DNA of 64,000 nucleotides from Isoetes taiwanensis (GCA_021234155.1 JAJEKV010000047.1:9278033-9342032), one strand, 5' to 3'. Positions 1 to 17,140 are shown, counted from the stretch's first letter. Notes: a model not told the origin generated them from the sequence alone. Translations and numbers: made by a program.

Positions 1-887
1 TTGTGTGCATAGACTTCTTAGAACGATTACCATCCATCCAGCTGCCTACTGATTACGGATTTCAATCATCAATCAGAGCCAGGGGCTCTTGAGCACTATG
101 GGGGAGACCCCAAGTGTAAACTAAATTTGTAACAATCCTCTCTCTCTCTCTCTCTCCCTCCCTCCCTCCCTCTTACATGGCCCTTAAGGAAAACATATCC
201 AGACTATACATTCCATACCCTCACTTTTGTTCTGCCATGGGCGTGATTACTTTAATACATATTTTAAATCTCATACCATCAATTTTGTTATGCCACAGGC
301 CCTAATTCTACACTTAAAGACACCAAGTAGTTCCATTTGAGCATGGTGAGGGTGATGCTTCAAATATTTTAATAGTACTACTTTGGAGTATGAGCATTTA
401 TTCATTTAATTAATTGTCAACATCAGCACCATAAGTCTATGGTGACCATGTGATTTGCTAGTTTCAAGAACTCTATATGAGTTGTTATGAAATGCGACGT
501 TTTATAACCCAAGAATTATAATTTATGGAGTTCCACTTTTACAGGCATAATTTATGATTGATAGTCGGTAGCATAATTGGCCATCTATCAGCTGCAGAGA
601 CACACCTTCCAGACACAAGTATTTGCAGTCCAATAAACATGCTGAATACCAAACTCGGGCTTTAATCAAATGATTGCGCAAAGCAACAGGACACTGCAAG
701 TTAGCAACAGTTTTTAAGAGCAAACATTAGCACAACCAACAGGGGAACGAATTAATCAATTTCTGTAGCTATGGTTATACAATAAAACTAACCACAGTAT
801 ATCCAGTTGGACCTGAGATTTTTATAGTCTCACCAGTATTGGCACATATGTCTTGTAAGGTGATATCAAAATACATGATGGGAACAG
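1..887. other. 3' flank of the NEK gene
   Basis: No coding region is supported here. It contains a CT/CCCT microsatellite near 138-172 and AT-rich sequence. Read on the minus strand, 700-890 follows the last recognised NEK coding exon and probably holds the end of the gene or its 3' UTR. A possible splice acceptor lies near 712, but no conserved coding follows it. Confidence 0.4.
138..172. repeat. CT / CCCT microsatellite
   Basis: A run of about ten CT dinucleotides passes directly into CCCT/CCCTC repeats. It is a simple sequence repeat with no gene context. Confidence 0.85.
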
Positions 888-5167
<4,280 letters not shown>

Positions 5168-5828
5168 TGTGAGCTCCGGTGCCCAAAATCCGCCCAAATT
5201 ATCAAGCTTGGGACTCGTTGACGGATTGGCAGAGAAACTGAAGCCCGTAGTTCACAGGCATTAATGATCACAAAACATACCGAACAGCATTAATTAGCAT
5301 TGGGGATAACATAATGCTGCTTCTTAGGTGCACCAGACTGGCAGAAGCAGTAAAAGGAGAATTTCATCAATACTACTCCAAATCAATAAACCCACAAACC
5401 AGAATTGAGAAGTGGATCAAATCTGGGGCTGACAAGGGGCAAGGAAGAAATCCAAGCATGGGGGGAGAGAAAAATGGCAGAATGGGCATTGGGCGATGCT
5501 ACATTGCGAAGGAAAAGGGGCTATGGCCGGCAAGAAATGCTTTTCCTTGCCGTCTGGGCTCGCAGGAAGCGAAATATAAGCTTTTTTTTTCTATTCCCTT
5601 CTTCTTCTCTTCTTGTCTATGGTCTGGCAAGCAGGCAAGGCTGGCTGCCTCTGCTGCTATTGTCCTCGCTTTTTGCTCATGCAGCTTATTTAGTTTAACC
5701 TCCTTTCCACTGCCTAAGGCCTGTCCTTAGGCCATGGTCCACGTGGCATCCCCTCACTGGCCCATTCCTTCGCCATGGTTTCTATGAACCTAAAATCAAG
5801 GAACTTATCAATTGGGTCATACATCACA
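5168..5828 (-). promoter_or_regulatory. 5' UTR / promoter region of NEK (inferred)
   Basis: This is the upstream side of the NEK start codon. It contains pyrimidine-rich tracts (about 5580-5620) and small ORFs without recognisable domains. The role is inferred from position only; no TATA box or transcription start could be assigned. It is absent from the downstream duplicate, which jumps from intron sequence (3921) to 5828. Confidence 0.35.
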
Positions 5829-7318
5829 CTCCCTCTCTCCATCCCCCAGTCAACATAGCACCATACCCACACTGGTGATGGATGTATCATGCATCAGCTA
5901 GCTCCCAGTTCAACCAACGAATTTTCTAATCTCTGTCCCATAGCTACATAGCCACGTCTCTGAATTCCCAACTGCCAGCGTATGCAAGTGCGCACACAGG
6001 TAGTTGGAGTCTTGCCCTGTCAAGTTTCATTTGCTCCACCGATTTATTAACTCTCTAATCAACTGAACCATCTGTCGTGTCCCATTGATTGAATGAGTTA
6101 TTAATTAACTGAACAGGGTTGTGATGTCTGATCCAGAAGCACAGAAATTTGAAGCATCTTCCAGTGGATTCAATTTTAATATCCACGGTAACTATTCAGT
6201 ATTTTTTAACCCAAAATGTTGAACAGCAAATTGCATAGAGATGGACAATTAATAGCACCATTACAAGAGCTTTGGAGTCAATTATCCTTAATGATTGGCT
6301 AAGAATATATCATGCTGATGTAGGGTTGATGTTTATTTTAAGACTATTACTTTCGACAAAGACCTGCATATACACTGGCCAAAATCCTTGCTTGATGCCA
6401 TCTAAGCATTGGGCAGTTTCAGGATCAAAATGATATGTTATTGCTAGGAATCAAATAGGTCCTAGACGATTAAAAAAGAATTAATTCAATTCAATTCTTT
6501 ACAGTTTTTATGATGTATCTTGATATCTATTCTTGAATATAGTATTTCGTCTTTCAAAAATAAAAAATTGAGCCCTGATTTAAGAAAATTCAGCCAACGT
6601 TATATTTAATCGCTACTAATGACATACTAATTATCAAAATAGTTTTTTCATCAAGTTATTGAAGTCTTGGAATTATGAGACGTTTCTAGTCGGTTGGTAT
6701 GGGAATGTACAATGATCATAGCTATTTCATGGTCTCTTTGATATAACTTCGATTGATATTCTTGAACAATGAACCAGATTTGCAGAAACATGGGACCCAT
6801 ACAAGGATTACAAAATAGTTAAAATATTAGAAATTTATTCTAAAATTATCATCCCATGTGCCAAATGTACAAGCCATGAATATGATGCTTGAGTCTTAAG
6901 TTACATTCAGTTACTTAGTATATGAGTGTGGAAATTGACACTAAGAGTAATGTCTATTCTATGTTCTTGAGTTCTTCATGCTTGTAATATGTAGATGTAT
7001 TCAAGTCTAAGTGCATGCTTTTGCATACATAGATGCAACCCACCTTTTCACACTTCTTCATAGCTAATAATTCCTTAAAAAAATATCTCATAGGCATAAA
7101 ATGAAGAAAAAAAATTACTCTTGTGATGGGATTGTCTATCATCTTGGGTACGAGAACTTACAAGAGCCCCATAAATACCATATGATGTCATTTTTAAGCC
7201 ATGATATATCAATGGTACATCCATAGCACCATAATGGTCCAAAAAAGTTGTCGGCATTTCTCAAGGGACAACATGATTTCAACGATTTAAGTTGGCAAGA
7301 CCACATCTTTTATGTATA
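5829..7318. other. Intergenic block, duplicated at 19.39-20.88 kb
   Basis: No gene recognised. Nearly the whole stretch reappears at about 19390-20884 with small indels and an estimated 95% identity by eye. That makes it the left partner of a segmental duplication and the reference for dating the Helitron at 7319. Confidence 0.7.
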
Positions 7319-7331
7319 CAAGAAATTTATC

Positions 7332-7351
7332 GCGGCGGCCAAGGCCGCCGC
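7332..7351 (-). repeat. Helitron 1 3'-terminal hairpin
   Basis: A perfect 9-bp stem (GCGGCGGCC) with a 2-nt loop lies about ten bases inside the CTTG terminus. The same hairpin, with wobble changes, ends Helitron 2 at 17141-17160. It is the expected termination signal of rolling-circle transposition. Confidence 0.8.
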
Positions 7352-7426
7352 GAACATTTCTCTTATTCAAACTGTGCAATTGGACCCAGTTAATGTCCAA
7401 CATTTTCTTCTGCAATAATAGCCAAG

Positions 7427-7735
7427 TCATTCTGGACTGATTTGAAGCAACTTTGTAGAAATTCCTTTGAGAAGAGAATGTTCCATCACCTGTTGATTTG
7501 TTGTTTTCTCAAATTCCTCAAGCTGCTTTAAGAAACCCCTAGGATCTTTGGAACTAGTAGAAATATCAACAAGAAAATTCTCAATATTTTGACAAAGAAT
7601 TGTGATAATATCTTCATAGCAGGCCTCTTTTCTTCCCAAGCTAATTAAAAGGTCAAAGGTATCTTCAACTGAACATGTATTGTCGAAATCGGCAACAAAC
7701 ACAAAATTCTTTGGATGCACCATTCCAAGTAGCAA
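7427..7735 (-). pseudogene. Captured fragment of TH2-type thiamine-phosphate phosphatase (HAD domain)
   Basis: A 102-codon open stretch contains the HAD nucleophile motif in FVADFDNTCSVEDT. Further on it has a segment with the pattern EFEKTTNQQV...LLKGIS. From memory of the family, these match the C-terminal HAD half of plant TH2, a bifunctional TENA/HAD enzyme that dephosphorylates thiamine monophosphate. The intervening region is shorter than in the family, and both ends stop without the rest of the enzyme. It lies wholly inside Helitron 1 on the same strand, so capture by the Helitron is the natural explanation. It appears intronless here. It is probably not a functional enzyme, because the TENA domain and most HAD motifs are missing. 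Confidence 0.65.
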
Positions 7736-10010
7736 TGATGAAATTAAGGGCTCAAATCTAACAAGAACTCTTGATATTGTATTGTCAAGGATTAGAAATT
7801 CACTAGTTCTGAAATGTCTTTGGCTGTAAGAAGGCTGAGTACTGTAGGCTGGGCTGAGTCGAATGAGTTAATAATGGAGTCGCCTCTTCTATTTATACAG
7901 AAACAGGTAACCTTTTCGAAGCCAGGCCTTTCGGCTGTATAAATATCTAGATTAGAAGGTGATTAGAGAAGAAAAAGTTGAATCTTGCTATGAATTGGCA
8001 AATCGACCTCTGATATACAGAAATCGGCAGATATTTAGGCTTCCGGGATGATCTGTTTCGTCTGATAACGAATGTGGGGCGATAGTGGATTAGCCTATCC
8101 ACCACAATTATTTTTTCAGAATGAACAGCATGATTGGCTGGCTATGGCTATGGCGGAGGTTAAGCTTGGTATTACAAAAGTAAGAAGAATTGTTAAGGAT
8201 TTGCTTGAATTACATTAAGTAATGGTAAATTCGATGAAAGCAAATGGGGCCGTAACCAAGCTTTTCGAAGCTCCCTTTTTATCTAGCCATGGCTGCCATG
8301 GTTAAAGCTGTCTATTGTGCTGTCTTTTCCGCACCGAACGAGCCTACCCAATTCATTCCGGCGATTATTCCACACTGCAGAGCAAAAGAAAGGCGAATTA
8401 TAATCGGTCCTGGACTGGGTATATTTTTTAGCAGCAGAGGCAGGCCAGGCGGCAAGCCACGTTTTTGGGCATCAGTGATGATCTAGAGTGCCGACCTTTG
8501 ATTAAGTTTCAATCTGAAAACTACCTTTGATTAAGCTTGGCCGGAATAGGTTTGGGTAGATTTTCTGATGATAGGTATGGCACAAATCATGCAGAAGCTA
8601 CGGATATGGCCATGGGATTTCGCCGGACTTGGCCTGAGGATTTCGACCCTTTTAAGCCAAGCATTTCTTCGAAGATCAATTGATCCCATGGCAGCGGCAG
8701 CGGAAGATCTGCCATGGCAGAATCATCAATCAGAGAAAGAACAGAACGTGACCCCCGACTGTTTTTTTTTCTTTTTTCTTTTTTTAAACAGTGCTATTTT
8801 TTGCCCCCCGAAACACAGAATATGCTAAAGCATCTTGCCAATAATAATTACATGTGTTAGATATGGGAGTTGAGGCTTGTGTGTCAAGTCCTTAGTGATA
8901 TCAAGGGTATGCTACAGAATAATATGGGGTGCACATTCTCTTGAAAGACCTGCTATTATGAAGTTCTAGAAAAGGACAAGTTATAGGCACATTCCCCATT
9001 ACGTATTTATGTTCCAAATGTTTTATTATGCTGTCGTTGTTCTTAGTGGAACTTTTCATTAATGTTATGACGGTCTCCCATGTTTGTCTATTTTTTCTGT
9101 CTGCATGCTACAATTTCCAATTTCATGTACAATGAGTATCGGAAGTTATCACAACATATATAAACCAGCTTCCTTTTTTGTTGGATGGAATATTTCCGTT
9201 CCAAGAAAAAAAACTGAGAGCACCACGTGTACTTCAAAAATATAGCTAAACAAATTTAAGAGTGACTACGCGACATGGTTATAACTGGAAATATAAAAAC
9301 GAGTGGCGTCGTGATATGACTATTATAATTGGCTTTGGATCTGAGCGATTGCATCGATTTATAGGAAGGATGCGGGTCTGCTATGATCCCAAGTTCGTAC
9401 ACAGGCTAGGCTATGATCCTAGAATATTTGGCATTGAATGTTAGATCATGTGCAGTTAAGGATTGGCTGAGTGCTCCTATAAATTTTGGAACCTCCAACT
9501 TCTTGATCTCGCAGTTCTGGAGCTGGGTTTGGGCGTCATTGATGATCATAATGTGGCCTATGTCTTTTGCTACGAGCATCGGTTTCAAATGCTTCTTCGA
9601 GGGAGTCGGACTTCTGCTTCTATGGCGCATTCGGAGCAGGTAAAGGGCTTCTACTCTTGCTAGAGCCTCTATTTTTTTTTAAAAGCTTCGCCATTTAACA
9701 AAGAAGCATGAATTTTCCCCTTTATGCCATGGCCATGGCAGAAGAATCACTTTAAACAGAGCATTTCCTTCTGGCAGAGAAAAAATTAGAGTTCCAGCTA
9801 TGCTCCTACATTTCCCTTAAGTTCTACCCCATGCAATCTGCATGATCCTGGCTTTGCATGTCATTTCTGATGTCCCTGTTTATATCTGCTTTGTAATTAC
9901 TGTATTTGACGCCGCTAACTTATATTTTCGTATGCAGGATCTTTGATCAATCTTTTGCTAGCAATGTGTTATGCAGTGACTGCCCTTGCCTATTCAGAAC
10001 AACGATGTAG

Positions 10011-12687
10011 TGTAACGGACCTGGCCACTTAATGGTTCAGTATACGCATTTGTGTATGGTACGTATATGAGTTGTATATGTACTTGTGGCATCCATGCAG
10101 CATGAGCTCATGTAAACAAAGGGTTTATAAAAAAAAGGCAATATTGGAAAAGAGGGCTTTTTGTGGTACGTGAGGAATTTTGGCAAGAGAGGAGCTCGAG
10201 AAGGTATTGAGTTGCAGAGGCACCCGGAGGAGGATTGCATCCAAGTTGTGGAGGCAAGAGCTTGAAGAGACTGCATCAGATCGTTCTTCTCTTTCAGGTG
10301 GGGGCTTTTCTGTAGATTCTATGGATCACATGGCTGTTGCTATGATTGGCTCATGCTTTTTGATAAAGGATTGGGTGTTGCTTATCTATTGATGTGAACC
10401 TAGATTCAGAGATGGAATTTGCAGGCTTTGTTTGATAGATAGCATTGGATCTAACTGAGGAATGATGGAGGAAACTTAATAGAAGCATATGGGCTCTTCC
10501 CAAGCAGTTGGGCATAGTTAGGAAGGCGAAATTGCTGCCTAGCAGTCAGATTTGAGACAATAGAGTCGAATTTGAATCACTTCAAGGCTTATGGATAGAG
10601 TCCAAAAGCTGGTCCAGCTCTGAGGCAGCAATAATCCAGCTCCGACACTCCTGGAAATGGGCTGCAATAGCACCCAAATGGGCCGAAATTGAAGCTACAG
10701 GGCTGGTTGGAATGAATCACGAGTCGACATGGCTGTTCCGCAGTGTTTGAAGAGATCCTCCAGCGATCCAATTGCCTCAAAATGCATCAAAACCAGTTGA
10801 ATCGGGTTGATTTGAGTTGGGAGCAGATCGATTTGGGTTGTGGGCTGTAAGTAAGTGGAGAATCGATGCTAAAATCAGAGCCAAAGGGGCCGAAATAGGT
10901 CTATGCTGCTTCCTGTCCGTTTGTTTCCTGTAACTTTTGGGTTTTGGTCTTGATTTGTTGTTTATATCTGGAATTGCCAATTTGTTGCTTTGAATTCATT
11001 GTTTGCATGTTAAAAACTATAAAGCTATGTAATCATAGAAGGAATTGGGTTGTGCCTTGGCTTAAGGAAAGGTTGAGCATGAAGAGCTGGGCATAATAAT
11101 AACAACAGTAAGAATTAGCATTCTATGAATGGTGGAAATAATTTAACTAAGAGAATATATGATGCATTTATAAGAATAATAAGCTAATCGTAATTTTGGG
11201 CTTTTGGGGATGTCCCGGAGATGGGGCCTAGGTCTGGAATCCTTTGACAGATGTTATATGCAGTTACGGTCATGAGACGGAGTGGGTTTTTAAGCTGGCA
11301 GTGCGTGATTTCGAGAACATGCATTAGATGTGCTATTAAATTGAAAGCTAAGGAACTTGGGGGTTTTAATATGGAATATTAAAACCTTAGCTAATAATTT
11401 TAAAGAAAGAAAGCATGTTGGAACTTTGGAGACCCGGAGAAGTTGGGCCGAGAGAGTAATATGAGGTATATGGAGTGTCCAGATGAGGCTATGGCATGGA
11501 GCACTATTCGTCTAAGTGTATATCTGTAAGTTTCTAAGTTGTTGCAATATTTTAACAAAAGCATCGTAGCTAATGGATTATCCTCATGGGAGAATGGTTC
11601 TGAGGTAAGTTTGCATTGTTTGGAATGTTGTTTTTCCTTGTTCAGTGAAGTACATAGGTATGGGAGCTACATCAATGATAGTTAGGCTTGTGACTTCCTC
11701 AACATGTTTGGATCAGTAAGTTAGCTACCTCAACATGGGCAAGTTGTACAGGCAACATCGGCAAGAGTATGATCTAGGCACATTTATCGTAGATTGTCTA
11801 ATGAACTTCACATGTTATGGTCTTGCATTGTCCCACTGTTGATCTTGATCTTTTGTTATGTACTTGGAACCTCCGGGGTCGGGCTTCTAGGTTCGGTGGC
11901 CTAGGTTGCTCCGGCATGCTCATGTTCATCTGTGGTTCTTGTGCTCTGTGACACCGGGCATAGTTCTCCTGGCAGGGATGCTATGTCACCTCTGTGACTC
12001 CATGGTAAGAGGTCCTCCGCGCCCGGGCGTGGGGTGGGAAGGGTATCGATATCTGAGGTTCACCCACCAACTCGCCAGCGGGGCTCGGAATGTGAGCTGG
12101 CGGGCATTTCTCACGCTAATGGGGCCCTGCATGTAGGTCGGGTGAGCTTCCCATTGTCCGGAGCTATGTATCATGATGGTTTGGTATTTTTGACTATGTC
12201 TTGCCGATGTTCATGTTGATATTTCTTTGGATTATGTTGTCATTGTCTTAGCTTGTACTCACGTGGGATTTTCCGATGCGTGTTTATGCTTATCCGAGAT
12301 TTCCGAGTATTTCCATGCATGCAGTGGCAGCCAGGGATCCCCACTTAGTCACGAGGACTAACCCCAGTGAGTGCATGTGCAGTGAATAAGCAAGGGATGG
12401 CGAAAGGTTGAGGATCGTGGTTGAGCCGAAGCTCTGGGTTGAATTGTTCACAATTAGATGTTATATTTGTTGAAGAATATGGATTCTTTGGATGTTAATG
12501 TTATCGAATATATTGAGATCATAAGTATTTTGCTTATTGAGTTTTGAGCGTGTCATTTCAACGTGTAAGAGGAAGATTCAATTCTTCACCATATCCAATT
12601 GTTTGTCACACCAACCTAGAATTATACAGTATTGACAAGATCCCGAAGTTGCCTAGAGGGTCAACTCGTAAGGGCTAAATCCTGATT
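10011..12687 (+). repeat. Left LTR
   Basis: A 2.67-kb copy aligning end to end with the right LTR. Its last about 15 bases differ from the right LTR end, so the exact boundary before the PBS is uncertain. Short duplicated ORFs inside are shared by both LTRs and have no domain. Confidence 0.8.
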
Positions 12688-12699
12688 TGGTATCAGAGC
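12688..12699 (+). promoter_or_regulatory. Primer binding site (tRNA-iMet type)
   Basis: TGGTATCAGAGC immediately follows the left LTR. This is the classical plant LTR-retrotransposon PBS complementary to initiator methionine tRNA. Confidence 0.9.
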
Positions 12700-12999
12700 T
12701 TGTTGGATCTTTGGGAGTTGGCTTGCTTGGTTGTGGCATTGTGATGCTAATGGTTTTTTCTCTTTCAGAGACATCAGCAGATGGTATCCTCAGAGGGAGG
12801 AGCAGTATCTAGAGGGGGTTAGCATATGAAGGTGCTAAGCAAGAATTCCCCATGTAAGCATCAGAAGTAGCTTTCGACGATGTAGAGGTACAACTTTCCT
12901 TGTATAGATTTGGTGTATATATGATCATGATAGTTCTAGAGGATTTGACAAGTGCTGCCAAGATTTGTGATCGACCCATGAGGACATGGGTTAATTTTT

Positions 13000-13010
13000 A
13001 GAAGGGGAGA
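13000..13010 (+). promoter_or_regulatory. Polypurine tract
   Basis: AGAAGGGGAGA directly precedes the right LTR and fits the plus-strand primer of an LTR retrotransposon. Confidence 0.85.
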
Positions 13011-13011
13011 T

Positions 13012-15700
13012 TGTAACGGACCTGGCCACTTAATGGTTCAGTATACGCATTTGTGTATGGTACGTATATGAGTTGTATATGTACTTGTGGCATCCATGCA
13101 GCATGAGCTCATGTAAACAAAGGGTTTATAAAAAAAAGGCAATATTGGAAAAGAGGGCTTTTTGTGGTACGTGAGGAATTTTTGCAAGAGAGGAGCTCGA
13201 GAAGGTATTGAGTTGCAGAGGCACCCGGAGGAGGATTGCATCCAAGTTGTGGAGGCAAGAGCTTGAAGAGACTGCATCAGATCGTTCTTCTCTTTCAGGT
13301 GGGGGCTTTTCTGTAGATTCTATGGATCACATGGCTGTTGCTATGATTGGCTCATGCTTTTTGATAAAGGATTGGGTGTTGCTTATCTATTGATGTGAAC
13401 CTAGATTCAGAGATGGAATTTGCAGGCTTTGTTTGATAGATAGCATTGGATCTAACTGAGGAATGATGGAGGAAACTTAATAGAAGCATATGGGCTCTTC
13501 CCAAGCAGTTGGGCATAGTTAGGAAGGCCGAAATTGCTGCCTAGCAGTCAGATTTGAGACAATAGAGTCGAATTTGAATCACTTCAAGGCTTATGGATAG
13601 AGTCCAAAAGCTGGTCCAGCTCTGAGGCAGCAATAATCCAGCTCCGACACTCCTGGAAATGGGCTGCAATAGCACCCAAATGGGCCGAAATTGAAGCTAC
13701 AGGGCTGGTTGGAATGAATCACGAGTCGACATGGCTGTTCCGCAGTGTTTGAAGAGATCCTCCAGCGACCCAATTGCCTCAAAATGCATCAAAACCAGTT
13801 GAATCGGGTTGATTTGAGTTGGGAGCAGATCGATTTGGGTTGTGGGCTGTAAGTAAGTGGAGAATCGATGCTAAAATCAGAGCCAAAGGGGCGAAATAGG
13901 TCTATCTTTGCTTCCTGTCCGTTTGTTTCCTGTAACTTTTGGGTTTTGGTCTTGATTTGTTGTTTATATCTGGAATTGCCAATTTGTTGCTTTGAATTCA
14001 TTGTTTGCATGTTAAAAACTATAAAGCTATGTAATCATAGAAGGAATTGGGTTGTGCCTTGGCTTAAGGAAAGGTTGAGCATGAAGAGCTGGGCATAATA
14101 ATAACAACAAGAAGAATTAGCATTCTATGAATGGTGGAAATAATTTAACTAAGAGAATATATGATGCATTTATAAGAATAATAAGCTAATCGTAATTTTG
14201 GGCTTTTGGGGATGTCCAGGAGATGGGGCCTAGGTCCGGAATCCTTTGACGGATGTTATATGCGATTCACGGTCATGAGGCGGAGTGGGTTTTAAAGTTT
14301 GGCAAGTCGTGATTTCGAGAACATGCATTAGATGTGCTATTAAATTGAAAGCTAAGGAACTTGGGGGTTTTAATATGGAATATTAAAACCTTAGCTAATA
14401 ATTTTAAAGAAAGAAAGCATGTTGGAACTTTGGAGACAGGAGAAGTTGGGGTAGAGAGTAATATGAGGTATATGGAGTGTCGAGATGAGGCTATGGCATG
14501 GAGCACTATTCGTCTAAGTGTATATCCTGTAAGTTTCTAAGTTGTTGCAATATTTTAACAAAAGCATCGTAGCTAATGGATTATCCTCATGGGAGAATGG
14601 TTACGAGGTAAGTTTGCATTGTTTGGAATGTTGTTTTTCCTTGTTGATTGAAGTACATAGGTATGGGAGCTACATCAATGATAGTTAGGCTTGTGACTTC
14701 CTCAACATGTTTGGATCAAGTTAAGTTAGCTACCTCAACATGGGCAAGTTTATGCGGGCAACATCGGCAAGAGTATGATCTAGGCACATTTATCGTAGAT
14801 TGTCTAATGAACTTCACATGTTATGGTCTTGCATTGTCCCACTGTTGATCTTGATCTTTTGTTATGTACTTGGAACCTCCGGGGTCGGGCTTCTAGGTTC
14901 GGTGGCCTAGGTTGCTCCGGCATGCTCATGTTCATCTGTGGTTCTTGTGCTCTGTGACACCGGGCATAGTTCTCCTGGCAGGGATGCTATGTCACCTCTG
15001 TGACTCCATGGTAAGAGGTCCTCCAGCGCCAGACGTGGGCTGGGAAGGGTATGCGCATACGAGGTTCACCCCACCAACTCCGCCAACGGGGCTCGGAATG
15101 TGAGCTGGCCGGGCATTTCTCTGCTAACAGGGCCTGCATGTAGGCTGGCTGAGCTTCCCATTGTCCCGGAGCTATGTATCATGATGGTTTGGTATTTTTG
15201 ACTATGTCTTGCTTCTGATGTTCATGTTGATATTTCTTTGGATTATGTTGTCATTGTCTTAGCACTGTACTCACGTAGGATTTTCCGTCTGTGTTTATGC
15301 TTATCCGAGATTTCCAGAGTATTTCCATGCATGCAGTGGCAGCCAGGGATCCCCACTTAGTCACGAGGACTAACCCCAGTGAGTGCATGTGCAGTGAATA
15401 AGCAAGGGATGGCAGCAGTGCAGCTGAGGATCGTGGTTGAGCGAAGCTCCTGGGTTGAATTGTTCACAATTAGATGTTATATTTGTTGAAGAATATGGAT
15501 TCTTTGGATGTTAATGTTATCTGAATATATTGAGATCATAAGTATTTTGCTTATTGAGTTTTGAGCGTGTCATTTCAACTGTGTAAGAGGAAGATTCAAT
15601 TCTTCACCATATCCAATTGTTTGTCACACCAACCTAGAATTAGCACAGTATTGACAAGATCCCGAGTTGCCTAGAGGGTCAACTCGGCAGGCTCGTCACA
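13012..15700 (+). repeat. Right LTR
   Basis: A 2.69-kb repeat of the left LTR, starting TG and ending CA. Most of it is identical to the left copy. Differences cluster at CG, CAG, CTG and CCG positions, as described in the findings. Confidence 0.85.
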
Positions 15701-17130
15701 TGTAGCTATGCGAGTCTTAAATCTCAACTATGAACTGATCTGCAAAGCAACACTGGTAACCCGCATAGCTTCCTAAATTTTTCTCATCTTTATATTTTTC
15801 GCTGAAGAATGGACTGAGATTATAAGTTATTTTTGCAGGTTTTGATGCTATACTGGCAATGACAGATTATCACTCAAACTCTGTTTTGCAATGCGATGAC
15901 ATATAAGCTCATGAGTTTTAAATAATTTTTTTTCCTTTACTCCCATAATGACTATGTGTTCCATGAATACAATGTGATGACAGATGAGCTCGCATGAGTT
16001 CTAAATGATTTCTTACCTTTTTACTCCCATAACAAATATGTGTTCCACATTGCAGTCAACAGAACTTATCTGCTAACTGTCCATTTCCCCTGTTTAGAGC
16101 AGAGTACATGAGGTGGCTTTGTCTGGGCTCACAAGGTAAACTCGGAGCCCTAAACTTGGGCGTGAATCTGGAGCAATAATGTCTAAAATAAGGGTGATTC
16201 TCTGCAATAACTCTGTCAAATATGGGATTATGGTGGAGCTGTACAAGTAAAACTGTTGAAGGTTTTCTGTTTCTCGTCTATTCTGTTCATCATTTTTTTG
16301 AAGTTATGAGCTCTGCACGACTACAACGTACTAAACAGGGTTGCATGTGATGATATCTCAGAAAGATTACATGTGATGACATACGAGGAAGAAACATTGG
16401 TGATGACGTCGCAAAAAAAACTCTCGTGAATGAATGTAAGCCTAATGGTCCACAATTGTCTTGTTATGTGACAAATGTTGAGAAGCTTTCTGATAAGGAA
16501 AGTTAAATATGTGATTGCTGAAAGGATGTTTGGATTGAAAGGTAGACCATTTTATAATTCCTTAAGATATATAGTAAACAATGCATATTCCTTAAGCTAT
16601 AGTAAACAATGCAAATACGTTACTGCTTCTCTTTTGTTTTAACTGGGTTTGCTCCAAGTGCAATTCTAGATCTAGTTCCAGCTGTTGGTATTCTTGCTCC
16701 AGCATCTCTCCACAGGGGTACTTCCAACAAAATATCCACTAATATATAATAAAAAACAGAATCAGAAAAATACATTGTGTGAGGCTTTAATGATCTGCTG
16801 GACATGTTCAGAAACCATCAAAATCATCAAAAATATACTATACTGGTATCCACATTCTTGGAAATGTTGAATAACACTTCATTTTCATGCACGTTCTATC
16901 AATAAATACATGTTGCAATAGGCAAGATGTGGAGTAGAGGATTAAAGAAAGATTGTACCAATGTAAAGGAGCATAAACAATGTAAATTTTTTTAGAAATG
17001 CATATTTCTTCTTACAACATATGCAAGATTCTTCGCTAGCACCGTGTGTGTTTTGCCTGTTCTTTAAAAGGTAATTGTAGTATCAAAAGTTGAGTTAATA
17101 CCAGGTCTAGTCTGATAGGTGTAGAACCAA
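15701..17130 (+). other. Right part of Helitron 2, no gene recognised
   Basis: AT-rich sequence between the LTR element and the Helitron 3' end. Two short antiparallel ORFs at 16620-16870 carry no recognisable domain. Confidence 0.5.
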
Positions 17131-17140
17131 ATAAATGTTC

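Larger units (their letters stand above)
7319..8861 (-). mobile_element. Non-autonomous Helitron 1 (1543 bp)
   Basis: On the minus strand the element starts TCTAACACATG and ends in a GC-rich hairpin, about ten bases of AT-rich spacer, then CTTG. It sits between A and T. The duplicate locus at 20875-20890 continues straight through this point (TTATGTATATGGG), giving an empty site; the only discrepancy is one extra TA. 5'-TC, a 3' hairpin about 10 bp from the end, A/T insertion and no target duplication are the Helitron signature. The terminal CTTG differs from the usual CTRR but is shared by Helitron 2. No RepHel is encoded. It carries a fragment of a host TH2-like gene. Confidence 0.8.
10011..15700. 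mobile_element. LTR retroelement with giant LTRs and tiny interior
   Basis: Two long direct repeats (10011-about 12687 and 13012-15700) begin TGTAACGGACC. The right one ends CGTCACA. A 5-bp target duplication, TGTAG, lies at 10006-10010 and 15701-15705. The interior of about 324 bp holds only a tRNA-iMet-type PBS and a polypurine tract. There is no gag or pol, so it must move in trans. It is nested inside Helitron 2. Superfamily cannot be assigned. Confidence 0.85.

Noticed and set aside
9149-10010. Possible captured gene in the left part of Helitron 2 (ORFs at 9262-9663)
   Set aside because: Frames overlap on both strands and no family was recognised; left as unassigned Helitron sequence.
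10037-13393. Pairs of identical 60-80-codon ORFs at 10.0-10.4 and 13.0-13.4 kb
   Set aside because: They are duplicated only because they lie inside the two LTRs; frames are not conserved across all LTR indels and no domain is visible.
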